Positions 27,384-36,578 of a stretch of DNA of 40,463 nucleotides are shown in pieces (position 1 is the stretch's first letter; each line of letters begins with the position of its first letter). The position numbers and the translations under genes are program-made. This stretch comes from Verrucomicrobiia bacterium. GTDB taxonomy: Bacteria; Verrucomicrobiota; Verrucomicrobiia; Verrucomicrobiales; DEV007. The stretch spans positions 1-40,463 of the forward strand of contig JAGROY010000005.1 in the NCBI GenBank assembly GCA_020439995.1, in the 5' to 3' direction. Under the pieces are notes generated by a model. That model was not told where the DNA came from, did no database searches, and saw only the letters and a list, made by a program, of their open reading frames with translations.

Positions 27384-30300
27384 TTACTCCGCATCATCAT
27401 ATTGATAGTCGTCCAGCGACGACTCCCGGAGCAGAAGAAAGGCGGCTCTGCCGGGCTCGAAGATCGGATCGACATCGCGGTTGGTGAGCGAGGCATTCCC
27501 CAGATCTGTCCAGTAGCGGTAGGGACTGTCCTGTCCTGCATCGAGGAGGAAGTAGCCGCTGTAGCCGGATGCTCCGGGCTCGGTGTCACCGCGCCAGATC
27601 TGAATCTGGTCGGCATCCGCAGGATTGAGGCTGCCCAGGAAGCCGCCGTTCAGATCAGCCCGACGCCCCGCTGGTGACTGTAAAACAGGATAGCCGGCTG
27701 CAACGAAATTGTAGCCGACGGACAATGGCTGACGGAACGCATTGTCACGCACCAGTCCTACCTGCGTCAATGTTAGGGTTTCACTGCCTGACGCCCGCTG
27801 CAGAAACAGGCCGGTTCCGGGGGGAATGACTTTGCTGCCGAAGTCGGCCAGGCTCGCATTCGCGAGGGTCGTCCAGTGGTGATACTCAGCACCAGCATCG
27901 AGCAGGAAGTAGCTGTCATAAGCTCCGGCCGAGGTATCGAAGAAGTGCAGTCGGTCTGCAGTGCCCGGATTGGCAGTGCCGGTGAACTGCGCTTTTGGGA
28001 AAATCTCCTCCACACTGTGGTGTGGTCGCACTACGAATGGCTGGCCGGCAGTCGACGCTGGCAGCTCATCGATTGTGTTCACAGCGGAAGCAGGATCGAG
28101 GGCAATCAGACCATTGCCGGTGCGAGCCGCATCGATATCGATGCGATGCCCTTCCAATGCGCCTCCGCGAATTTCAAGGAAGTAGCTTGTTCCCTCTTCA
28201 AGCAGTGCCGACAACTCACCACCACCGCTATAGCTGAGTGTTTCGCCGTTGGCACTGGCCACTTTCCCGGCAAAAATGTGCGGACGCAGCGTGCTGACGC
28301 CTACTGTCTGGTAGCCTGGGCGCACTGGTGTCCGCAGCCATGCGCACTCAGGTGTTACCGCATCATAGCCGGAGCCGGACAGCTGCACACGCAGCCTGGC
28401 GAATCCGCTGTCGACGAGCTGAGGCAGTGCATCAAGACCTTCGAGACGCACAGTCTCTGTGCCATCGCGATGGCGGGTGATGGTGGCACCGGGGCCGATA
28501 TCGACCGGTTGCCAGTTCACGCGATCACTGCTGACTTCGACGCTGTAGTCGATATCGCCAATGGCTGACGGCCTGCGATATACTGCGGTGATGTTTTCCT
28601 GCGGTCCGACTCTTTCAAGGCTGATCCCGCCGTCCGTCGAGCTGGCTCCAGCGATACCGGTTCCAGGGCTCGTTCCCAGAGCATACTCTAACAAGTCCAC
28701 AGAGTAGTCGCCATCGGCATTGGTATCGGGTGCCGTTACAGCAGAACCATTGCTGCGATTGCTGTTCAACCACTCGCCCCAGCTGCCTGGATAGGTAGCA
28801 AGTGTGGCATCGATGACGCTCGTTTCGTTAACCGTGAGCCGTGAGGATGGAATCACTTCGCGCACCTGACGGGCGCTGCTCCACTCGAGTTTTGCGCTCG
28901 CAGCACCCGTGACGTCTTTGTATTCGACCACCAGCATCGCCGGGACATTTGCCTGGAGTGCAAAGGTTCCAGTAGCGGTGCCGCTGTTGCTCCAGCGATC
29001 GATCACGACGTTGTCATTGACCAAAACGCGGATGCCATCCGCAGTGCCGGTGGTTGCATGCAGAGTGTAGGTTTCGCTGAAGGCAGGAACCATGCATCCG
29101 CGCCAGCGCACGGAGAAGCCGTTCGAGCTGAGCTCCGGCGAAGGCGAGCTGGTGCTCCAGTCAAAATCGATTGTGGGATCGATGCGTGTGTAACGGAGTT
29201 GCTCAAAATTTTCTCCCTCGTAATAATCGGCAGTGAGCCCCTGTGCGACCGAAGCGACAACGAGGTTTGCCACATTACCCCCACCAGCGCCCGGCAGGCC
29301 GCTGTGCACGTGCACATCGTCCAGATCACCGTCGAAGTTCCCCAGAGTTAGCACCCAGTCGTTGCTGCGGGAAAGGTTCGGCTGCCAGGCAGTGGAACCT
29401 GCCACTGCGCCATTGATGCGGCACTCGACAGTGCCCACGCCATCGTAGGACAGGGCCAGCGTGCTCCACTGTCCGATGGGTGCCAGCGTCGTCCACTGGG
29501 TCGATGTGACGATCTCGTAGATGCCTGCACGAATGTTTGGAGCGCGCTCGGAACTCCAGATCTTGTCACGCAGCTCAAGAGAGGAATCCCAGTCTTGGGT
29601 GAATGTGAGGACGGGCAAATTGTCCACGCTCCAGCCGAGATAGCGGCGTGGGAAAATGCGTGCTTCCACAGTGACTGGTTGAATCTCTGGACTGACGACG
29701 CTGTCTGGAATGGATACCTGCAACTGCTGACCAGCGGCGGTGAATCGGGCCGCGCCAGCAGCAACGGTAACACCACTGGTGGCTGATAGATGGTAGCCAT
29801 TGTCCGAGCTGTCGGTGAATCCTGCATCGAAGTTGTACAGGGCGATGGTGTCCGCGCCGCCTCCGCCTCCGGTGGGTGCCGTGTAGCTGACAATGAGAGT
29901 ATTTGCCGCCGTGCTGGCATTGCCCGCCGCGTCCGCCGCAGCTCCCGCAGGAAGTTGGATCGTCACTGGTCCGTCAGCAACCGGAGTGATGGTAAAGGTA
30001 TAGGCAGAACCAGCTCCAGAAACGGAGGATGCGCTACCGTTGGTCACCACAAGGTCTGAGGCGGTGAAGCCCTGAACTCCCTCGCTGAAATCAGCGTTCA
30101 CAAGGAACGGCCCGGATGCAGCGGCAGGCCCTGACAATGCCACTGCGGGTGCCGTGGTGTCTGGTGGTGGCGGTGTGGTCGAGCCGGGTTCCGCGCTCTG
30201 GCGCAGGACGACTTCGTCGATGTCGCCATCGAAATTACCCAGAGTAAGCTCCCAATTATTGGTACGGTAGCGATAGGGGGGCTTGTTGATAGTGGCCACC

Positions 30301-33300
30301 ACCACTCCATCGATGCGTGCAGTCACATCGGTGACGCCATCGTAAGAGATTTGCAAAAGGTGCCACTGTCCGGGGGCCATGAGCGCTGCCACCTGCTCCG
30401 CACTCACCAACTCTGCGGTGTTCGCGGTGATATTCGCACCGCGTGGTGTACCCCACTTGCGATCCTTGAGACCAAAGTGCGAGTCCCACTCCTGGTTGAG
30501 GAAGACGATGGGTAGATTGTCCACGCTCCAGCCCTTGTATTCACGCACGTAGATGCGGGCCTCGATGGTAAGCGGCGAATCAGGATCCGGCGCTACCAGA
30601 GCGTCTGGAATACTGACCGTTAGAGTGTCGCCAGCGGCGGAGAAGCGGGCCACTTGTCCTCCTGGCTGGCTCATCCAGTCGAGATTGGCGGATGTGCGCT
30701 GCACTCCTCCGGACGGTGTCAATGTTAGTCCATTGCCGGATTCGTCGGCATAGTTGCCATTGAAGTGGTAGAGGGCGATGACATCAGGAGTCACGGAATA
30801 CTCGTCGGTTCCGCCACCCATTGCTGGCTGCACGTTGACAGTTGTTGTCGCAGTGATGGTGCCGATGGCATTCGTTGCAGTCAGCGTGTAAGTGATTGTC
30901 GCCGTCGGGCTGACAGATTGACTGGAAGCGCCCAGCACACTGCCGACACCACCATTGATAGTAAGTGCGGTCAATGCGCTGCCGCCATCCGTCACTGACC
31001 ATTGCAGAGTGGTGCTACCGCCTTCGGTGATGGATGCGGGCGAAGCGCTGAAGCTGGCGATGACTGGCGCGGTGAGCGTGACCGTGGGAGCACTGGGCTC
31101 GAGATCGTCGATCTGCTGGAGATACGCGGTGAGCTGCTGCATCTCTGTGGCGTTCAGAGACACGCCGCTATGCGCAGAAACAGCATCCGCCAGAGTGAGC
31201 GCCGATCCATTGTGGAGATAGGGCGCACCATTCCACAGTCCACGCAGAGTCGGCGTGTCGAATCCGGGAAGTGCCCCGCCGAGGCGTGTGCCACTGCCCG
31301 GTGTGATCGTGCCAATGTCATGCAGGACGTTGAGTGCACTGTCAGTGAACCGCTCGCCGCTGTGGCAACTGGCGCAATTTTGTGCGCGGAAGATTTCGCG
31401 CCCCAGCGCGGCGTCAGCAGTCAACGAGCCATCCGTGTTGCGGTATGGGCTGCGCGCAAAGGTGTCGAGCGACGCCACGTAGGTTGCCAGCGCATCGAGA
31501 TCCGCACTGCGCCCGCCATTGGGCAGGCCAAGCGAAGGGTGCGGCGATCCATTGATCAATCCTGTTCCGCCGGACATCGCACGGATCGGATTTTCGAAGT
31601 CCTGGATCTCGTCAAAGTTGCCGGTCCAGTGAACTGGGCCGTGATTTACTCCACCACGTCCGCGCAGGTCGATAGTGTTGCGCAGGCCCTCGTCCAGATT
31701 GGTGAAGTCCCAGACGCGACCGTCCTGGCCCGCTTCATTGTGGCAGGTAGCACAACTGAGATAGTCCTGACCGGCGAGACGATTATCGACCGCATCATGG
31801 AACAATTGTTTCCCGAGAAGCACCTGTGGGCTGAGCGTCTCGCTGGCGACGGTGCTGAATGTTGCGACTAACGAAGCCGTCGGCTGGCCCTGCTCGATCA
31901 GCGCCGTAATGTCGTGCACAGAGACAGTACGATCCATGAAATTGTGAACGTAGAGCGTGTGCCCGTCTGCCGATAGAGCAAGCCCCTGCGCCGCGCGACC
32001 GGCATCGAACCGGAACAATTCCTGATCGCCGTAAGCATCGATCACAGCGACTTCGCGGCTGCCCTCAAAGGCGACGAAGACATACAGGCCATTCGGGCCA
32101 AAGTGTGCACTATTGGGAACGGACGAGTCATCGTGATCGATCCGCGCTGAGTAGGTCTCTGTCAGAGTTCCGAGATCAATGCGCGAAGAGATCGAGCGCG
32201 AAATCGTGTCCTGAGTGATTACCAACCCATCGCGGAACTGGCCGCGTTGAATATTGTCCTGCTTTGAAGGCACCCAGGCCATGTCATTGGCTGGAGAAAT
32301 GGCTACGGCCCCCAGGTAGTTCGGAATGCCGCGCCCACCACCGCCGGAGTCCGGCTCGACGCTGGCCTGGAGACGAATCGTTCCCTGCACAGTCATTGTG
32401 TTTGCGTTCACGCGAATGACTTCGCCGCCGGCGTTCGATACATCCGGCGTCTGCGATGTTCCCTCGCCCGGCACTGGAGGCGAGATAAAGCGCGACACGA
32501 AAACGGTGCTGCCGTCGTGTTTGATCGACAGGTGGCGTGGATTCGCACCGACTGAAACACGGCCCACTTCAGCCGTCGTGATAGCGTCCACTTTGATCAA
32601 CTCGCCAGTTCCCTCGAGCACAACAAACGCAAAGGGTGCCGCTGGTGAGAAGGCGATACCAACAGGTTCCGAACCCGGCTTCAGCGTGATGGTTTGCACA
32701 ACGGCAAAGGTATTCTGATTGATGATACTTACTGTGCTGCCCTTCTTATTAGTGACGGCGATGCTACCGTCCGGCGCGATCGCCAGGCATCGAGGCCCCT
32801 GGCCTACAGGGATTTCAGCCAGCTTCAGCTGCATCACGGCATCATGCACGGTCACAGTGTCATTGTCAGGATTGACGTTCCATACGCGATCATTACCGGT
32901 ACGGGACTCGTAAACCACGCTCTGAGATTCAACTGGACGGTTCGCGGTCAGCGCAGGGAAGGCGTTGTGATTGAACACAGCCACGCTTTCATCACCATTG
33001 GAGTCGGTCGCAGTGAGGGTGATGGTGTAACGGCCCGGAAGCGTATAGGTATGTGTGGCACTTGGAGTGGAAGTCGTCACTTCCGCTGTCCCGTCGCCAA
33101 AGTTCCAGACAAAAGTTGCACTGGTACCGCCGACTGCAGTTCCTGAAAAGAGTACCGCCCCGCCCGCTGCGGAAGCGCTGGTGATGGGAGCGATCACCGT
33201 CAGGGTGTCATTGACCGCCCACGTGAAGGTTTCGCTGTCCGAGCCTCCCCTGCCGTCACTCACCGTCACTTGAACGGTGTAACTTCCAATCGTATTGAGT

Positions 33301-36215
33301 GTTCCAAAGATCTGGCCATTTGACGCGCCGATCAGTCCGGCAGGTAAGCCTGAAATAGTGTAAGTGAGCGGTGTATCGTTGTCAGGATCTGTAGCAGAAA
33401 GCTGAAGTGTCACCGGATCACCAACAGTGCCCGCCTGATTGCCAATGGATCCCAGTACTGGATCCCCGTTGACTGCAGAAGGCTGCACGATCCACTGGAA
33501 ACTCGTCGAATCCGAACCGCTGCCATTGAGGTCAGTGACATTGATAACGACATTGTAAGCTCCCTCGGCCGAAAAAGTTCCGCTGATGAGTCCGGATGTC
33601 TGATTGATCGACAGGCCGGATGGCAACGTCGATGATGAGAACCGGAGATTGCTCCCGGCCGCAGCCACCACAGGCACCTGAAGACTTGCTGCAGCGCCGA
33701 CAATACCGGGCTGATTCGTAATGGTTCCGAGCTCTGGTGCACCAATACGCAACCGCAGAAAGACTTCATCATCTGCGTTGTCGGATGTCCAGATGTTGCG
33801 CGCCGCAGTGCCCACTGGCATGCCAACAATTCCAGACGGCACGCCACCATTGTCCGTCGCGCTCGCCCAGCCGCTGTCGTCAAAGTCTGGCTGGTTCCAT
33901 CCTGCGGGCGCAGTTCCAGATACCTTCCAGGAAGAATTGGTCACGTAGCGCTGACCATTGATCAGAAAGTCTCCGACCGCGTGGGCTGCACCTCCGGTAT
34001 TGCAGGCGCGGATCGCGATCGTGGTCGTCGCTCCAGTCGAAAACGCTGCGTGATACGCCTTGCTCCACTCAGTACCGATCTGGACAAGCTCACCATTGAT
34101 GAAGATCTCGAACACGTCGTCGACGGACACTATCGAGCTGCCAGTGGGGTTGGCAGTGCGAAGGCTGCGCTCAGGGATGATTTGCTTCGGCGTGCGCGGG
34201 CTCGACCAGCTGAGCTGCATCGTGGCACCACCGCCGTTCTCATAGTGCTCAATTGTGATGGCCACGGGCTGCCCGGCAGTGAGCGCGATCGTCCCTGAGT
34301 TCTCAGTCGGTGCATGATCGGTCCAATTGTTTACCAACTGCTGACCGTTGACCCACAGCCGGACACCGTCGTCGGATTGAGTGAAAAATGTGTAGGTCTC
34401 GGTGTAGTCTGGCACCACCCAGCCGGTCCAACGCTCGGAGAACGTATCGACTCCCAGTTCAGCAATGTACGGACTGCTGGTGCCCCAGTTGAAGTCGATC
34501 TTGTGATCCGTGCGGGTCGCCTTGAGGGAGTTGAAAGCCATGCCATCGTAGTAGCTGCCATTCAATCCGCTGATCGGCGCATCGCCCACTTCCTTGATGT
34601 GAATGGTCGCCGCCTTGGAGTAGACACCATTGGCATTCAGGCCGAACAGCATCCAGTAGCCAGGCACCATGACATTCACATTCGGGTGCGTCACCAGTTG
34701 GTATTGGCCACTGCTGGTCTCGGAAAATGGGATGCTCAAGTGGCGCTGGTCAGTCGACAGTCCGTGTGTCGTTGCGCTCATCCGGATCATCGAGAATTTG
34801 TGGAGTCCCGGAGTGGCACTCACTTTGAATACAGAGCCCAGTGCAACGCTGTCCGGCGCGGCAGAAATGGTCGGCCGGGTAGCAAGCGCACCACTGGTAG
34901 TGTAAAGCGCCGGCGGCGTGTAGATTTCAGCATTCTGATGGTTAGCACTGCCCGCATCATAGCCACTGCCTCCCGCGAAGACGCGTCCGTCCGGCAGCAG
35001 CAAGCCTACTGAGTGGTAGTTCCGCGGTGTCGCCATGTCTGCAACCTGGCGCCACTGTTCAGTCTTTGGATTCCAGATCTCTGGCGTCAACACAGTGCCA
35101 AGATCGCTGAACTTTCGGCCGGAAGTATTGCCACCCACAATCATTACTTCACCCGTAGGCAACACGATCGCATTCTGGAATCGACGTGGAAATGCCATTG
35201 AATTCGTCAGGCGTACCGTGGGTGGCGTCGTGTTCAGGTCGACCACGTAACAAGCGGAAGACGTGCCGCCATCCCCAGTGTTGTTGCCGCTGCCATTGAC
35301 GTTCACCGCGCCACCAGCGACGAGAAATTTGCCTGACTCATACATCACTACTCCAGCGTGTTTCGGATAATGGTTGCCCGGAACGTTCAAGTTCGCAGAC
35401 ACCCGTGAACCCGCTCCATCAGGGCTGACCCAGTGCATGGCTTCCGTCGGCCCGAAGTGGAAAAGTCGGCCATCTGGGGCAACAAACACGTACGGCCACC
35501 AGTTTGATTCGAATCCTGCTGCGCCTGCCACTGGCTGCCAGTTGATGCCGGAAAGGCGGTTCCACGTGTCGGCATTGTGATCATAACGCTCAGCCGTATT
35601 TGGGCCGCCGCTACCACTCACCGTGAAGACGTCTCCATCGGGTAAAGCAACGCTGGTGGTGTACCAACGCTTGTCGTTCATGTCATCGGCACGGCTCCAC
35701 TGATTCGTGCGCCAGTCGTAAACACTGCTGTGCTCAATGGTGTAGCGACCACCAACCGTCTGGATCACTCCATCAGTGCGCATCACCAGGTGCGCGCAGA
35801 ACATTTCATGGTCGAGATACAAATCTTCATCGAAACGACCGGTCGCAGGGTCATAGACCGTCCAGTATGTCTGCGTCTTCGTGCCCGGCCAACTGGTGCG
35901 CTCTTGCCCCGAATAGGTGATGATCTTCCCATTCGGCAAATTCGCCGCCGATACCGGAATATGCGGCCAGGCGATCACCCCGCCCCAGGAACCAGCCTGA
36001 CTCGACGGGCCCGGCTCTGAAGGCGTTCCCGTATATCCCGGCAAAAGCGATGCAGCATCCGCCCAGAAGGCATCGTCCTCTTCATGATTCGCTCCAGCGA
36101 AAGACGAGGCCTGCAAGAGCGCCGAAGCGCACAGCCCGCAAAGAACGCCCTTCACAAGGTTCAATCCAGTGTTTCCACCAGTCTGTTTCGATGTGTTCAT
36201 ATTCAAAATCGTCAT
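27384..36215 (-). CDS. Giant fusion of copper radical oxidase, YncE-like propeller and di-haem peroxidase
   Basis: This 2943-residue exported protein begins with a galactose-oxidase/glyoxal-oxidase-like domain (about 45-542). Residues matching the galactose oxidase active site are present: Cys140 and Tyr185 (thioether pair), Tyr400, His401 and His484. Next are a PA14 domain (548-680), a DDSxW module (755-825), two putative-Ig repeats (826-1002), PKD (1003-1083) and a YncE-like propeller (1092-1435). The cytochrome c peroxidase/MauG-like region (1460-1703) has CATCH at 1488-1492 and CASCH at 1614-1618. Ig-like, LamG, Ig-like, LamG and PA14 domains (1711-2460) follow, then the shared ALG/VEVSSDxxxW module (2497-2610) and a TIGR02597-like tail (2625-2932). 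The oxidase would oxidise an alcohol or aldehyde and release H2O2, which the di-haem domain could reduce. The reactions are inferred from families; substrates are unknown. Confidence 0.88.
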   Translation of the reverse strand: MTILNMNTSKQTGGNTGLNLVKGVLCGLCASALLQASSFAGANHEEDDAFWADAASLLPGYTGTPSEPGPSSQAGSWGGVIAWPHIPVSAANLPNGKIITYSGQERTSWPGTKTQTYWTVYDPATGRFDEDLYLDHEMFCAHLVMRTDGVIQTVGGRYTIEHSSVYDWRTNQWSRADDMNDKRWYTTSVALPDGDVFTVSGSGGPNTAERYDHNADTWNRLSGINWQPVAGAAGFESNWWPYVFVAPDGRLFHFGPTEAMHWVSPDGAGSRVSANLNVPGNHYPKHAGVVMYESGKFLVAGGAVNVNGSGNNTGDGGTSSACYVVDLNTTPPTVRLTNSMAFPRRFQNAIVLPTGEVMIVGGNTSGRKFSDLGTVLTPEIWNPKTEQWRQVADMATPRNYHSVGLLLPDGRVFAGGSGYDAGSANHQNAEIYTPPALYTTSGALATRPTISAAPDSVALGSVFKVSATPGLHKFSMIRMSATTHGLSTDQRHLSIPFSETSSGQYQLVTHPNVNVMVPGYWMLFGLNANGVYSKAATIHIKEVGDAPISGLNGSYYDGMAFNSLKATRTDHKIDFNWGTSSPYIAELGVDTFSERWTGWVVPDYTETYTFFTQSDDGVRLWVNGQQLVNNWTDHAPTENSGTIALTAGQPVAITIEHYENGGGATMQLSWSSPRTPKQIIPERSLRTANPTGSSIVSVDDVFEIFINGELVQIGTEWSKAYHAAFSTGATTTIAIRACNTGGAAHAVGDFLINGQRYVTNSSWKVSGTAPAGWNQPDFDDSGWASATDNGGVPSGIVGMPVGTAARNIWTSDNADDEVFLRLRIGAPELGTITNQPGIVGAAASLQVPVVAAAGSNLRFSSSTLPSGLSINQTSGLISGTFSAEGAYNVVINVTDLNGSGSDSTSFQWIVQPSAVNGDPVLGSIGNQAGTVGDPVTLQLSATDPDNDTPLTYTISGLPAGLIGASNGQIFGTLNTIGSYTVQVTVSDGRGGSDSETFTWAVNDTLTVIAPITSASAAGGAVLFSGTAVGGTSATFVWNFGDGTAEVTTSTPSATHTYTLPGRYTITLTATDSNGDESVAVFNHNAFPALTANRPVESQSVVYESRTGNDRVWNVNPDNDTVTVHDAVMQLKLAEIPVGQGPRCLAIAPDGSIAVTNKKGSTVSIINQNTFAVVQTITLKPGSEPVGIAFSPAAPFAFVVLEGTGELIKVDAITTAEVGRVSVGANPRHLSIKHDGSTVFVSRFISPPVPGEGTSQTPDVSNAGGEVIRVNANTMTVQGTIRLQASVEPDSGGGGRGIPNYLGAVAISPANDMAWVPSKQDNIQRGQFRDGLVITQDTISRSISSRIDLGTLTETYSARIDHDDSSVPNSAHFGPNGLYVFVAFEGSREVAVIDAYGDQELFRFDAGRAAQGLALSADGHTLYVHNFMDRTVSVHDITALIEQGQPTASLVATFSTVASETLSPQVLLGKQLFHDAVDNRLAGQDYLSCATCHNEAGQDGRVWDFTNLDEGLRNTIDLRGRGGVNHGPVHWTGNFDEIQDFENPIRAMSGGTGLINGSPHPSLGLPNGGRSADLDALATYVASLDTFARSPYRNTDGSLTADAALGREIFRAQNCASCHSGERFTDSALNVLHDIGTITPGSGTRLGGALPGFDTPTLRGLWNGAPYLHNGSALTLADAVSAHSGVSLNATEMQQLTAYLQQIDDLEPSAPTVTLTAPVIASFSASPASITEGGSTTLQWSVTDGGSALTALTINGGVGSVLGASSQSVSPTATITYTLTATNAIGTITATTTVNVQPAMGGGTDEYSVTPDVIALYHFNGNYADESGNGLTLTPSGGVQRTSANLDWMSQPGGQVARFSAAGDTLTVSIPDALVAPDPDSPLTIEARIYVREYKGWSVDNLPIVFLNQEWDSHFGLKDRKWGTPRGANITANTAELVSAEQVAALMAPGQWHLLQISYDGVTDVTARIDGVVVATINKPPYRYRTNNWELTLGNFDGDIDEVVLRQSAEPGSTTPPPPDTTAPAVALSGPAAASGPFLVNADFSEGVQGFTASDLVVTNGSASSVSGAGSAYTFTITPVADGPVTIQLPAGAAADAAGNASTAANTLIVSYTAPTGGGGGADTIALYNFDAGFTDSSDNGYHLSATSGVTVAAGAARFTAAGQQLQVSIPDSVVSPEIQPVTVEARIFPRRYLGWSVDNLPVLTFTQDWDSSLELRDKIWSSERAPNIRAGIYEIVTSTQWTTLAPIGQWSTLALSYDGVGTVECRINGAVAGSTAWQPNLSRSNDWVLTLGNFDGDLDDVHVHSGLPGAGGGNVANLVVASVAQGLTADYYEGENFEQLRYTRIDPTIDFDWSTSSPSPELSSNGFSVRWRGCMVPAFSETYTLHATTGTADGIRVLVNDNVVIDRWSNSGTATGTFALQANVPAMLVVEYKDVTGAASAKLEWSSARQVREVIPSSRLTVNETSVIDATLATYPGSWGEWLNSNRSNGSAVTAPDTNADGDYSVDLLEYALGTSPGTGIAGASSTDGGISLERVGPQENITAVYRRPSAIGDIDYSVEVSSDRVNWQPVDIGPGATITRHRDGTETVRLEGLDALPQLVDSGFARLRVQLSGSGYDAVTPECAWLRTPVRPGYQTVGVSTLRPHIFAGKVASANGETLSYSGGGELSALLEEGTSYFLEIRGGALEGHRIDIDAARTGNGLIALDPASAVNTIDELPASTAGQPFVVRPHHSVEEIFPKAQFTGTANPGTADRLHFFDTSAGAYDSYFLLDAGAEYHHWTTLANASLADFGSKVIPPGTGLFLQRASGSETLTLTQVGLVRDNAFRQPLSVGYNFVAAGYPVLQSPAGRRADLNGGFLGSLNPADADQIQIWRGDTEPGASGYSGYFLLDAGQDSPYRYWTDLGNASLTNRDVDPIFEPGRAAFLLLRESSLDDYQYDDAE

Positions 36216-36578
36216 TTCCTCGAACCCCCTGAGATCGAACCCGCTGCAATACTTCAGCCATGAGAACTTTCAGATGATTCTAATTTTAATTATCAAATGC
36301 AACTTCTGCATTTTAGATAATTATCAGAATTTATCCAGCACAATTTTGCCATTCTTCGCGAAAATGCGGCGCAATAGCGGGATCGGCCCGATCTCAGCCG
36401 CCAGTGCTCAAATATTGAGTTCGACAATGCAGGCGACACGTCCTCGTAGAGGTTCGTGCTGGAGTTCGATCGAAGCGGCTGAGCGAGGAAAGCCCGAAAC
36501 CCTGTGCGAATGAGAAACCCCGGGATTGGGACAGAACTCGGCCGCAGTACCCTGAACAACTTTCGAGCTCGCTACTCG
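36216..36578. other. 363-bp leader region upstream of the oxidase-peroxidase gene
   Basis: No gene is supported here; short frames on both strands lack coding character. The part nearest the oxidase gene (about 36270-36350) is strongly AT-rich compared with its surroundings, as expected for a promoter region, and contains the long inverted repeat at 36287-36323. A smaller GATCG/CGATC hairpin lies at 36381-36393. AGGA immediately before the ATG at 36215 is a possible but tightly spaced ribosome binding site. I could not assign -35 and -10 boxes with confidence. Confidence 0.4.
36287..36323. promoter_or_regulatory. 37-bp imperfect palindrome upstream of the oxidase-peroxidase gene
   Basis: TAATTATCAAATGCA on the left pairs with TGCATTT, then TA, then GATAATTA on the right, around the loop ACTTC. 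All 15 pairs are perfect apart from the extra two bases in the right arm. It lies 72-108 bp upstream of the ATG at 36215. AT-rich outer arms and this position fit an operator for a dimeric regulator, or a leader RNA hairpin. It is too far from the preceding gene's stop (36579), and lacks a T-run, to be that gene's terminator. Confidence 0.55.

Noticed and set aside
27179..27616. 145-codon minus-strand frame running through the 3' end of the oxidase gene and into the intergenic region
   Set aside because: Most of it is a different-frame overlap with the giant gene. The remaining tail has no recognised motif, so I do not call a gene.
31002..31871. 289-codon open frame on the plus strand
   Set aside because: It is antisense to the di-haem peroxidase region, where both CXXCH haem motifs fix the coding strand.
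36293..36559. 88-codon minus-strand frame in the leader region
   Set aside because: There is no signal peptide or domain, and it overlaps the long palindrome and AT-rich promoter-like stretch.
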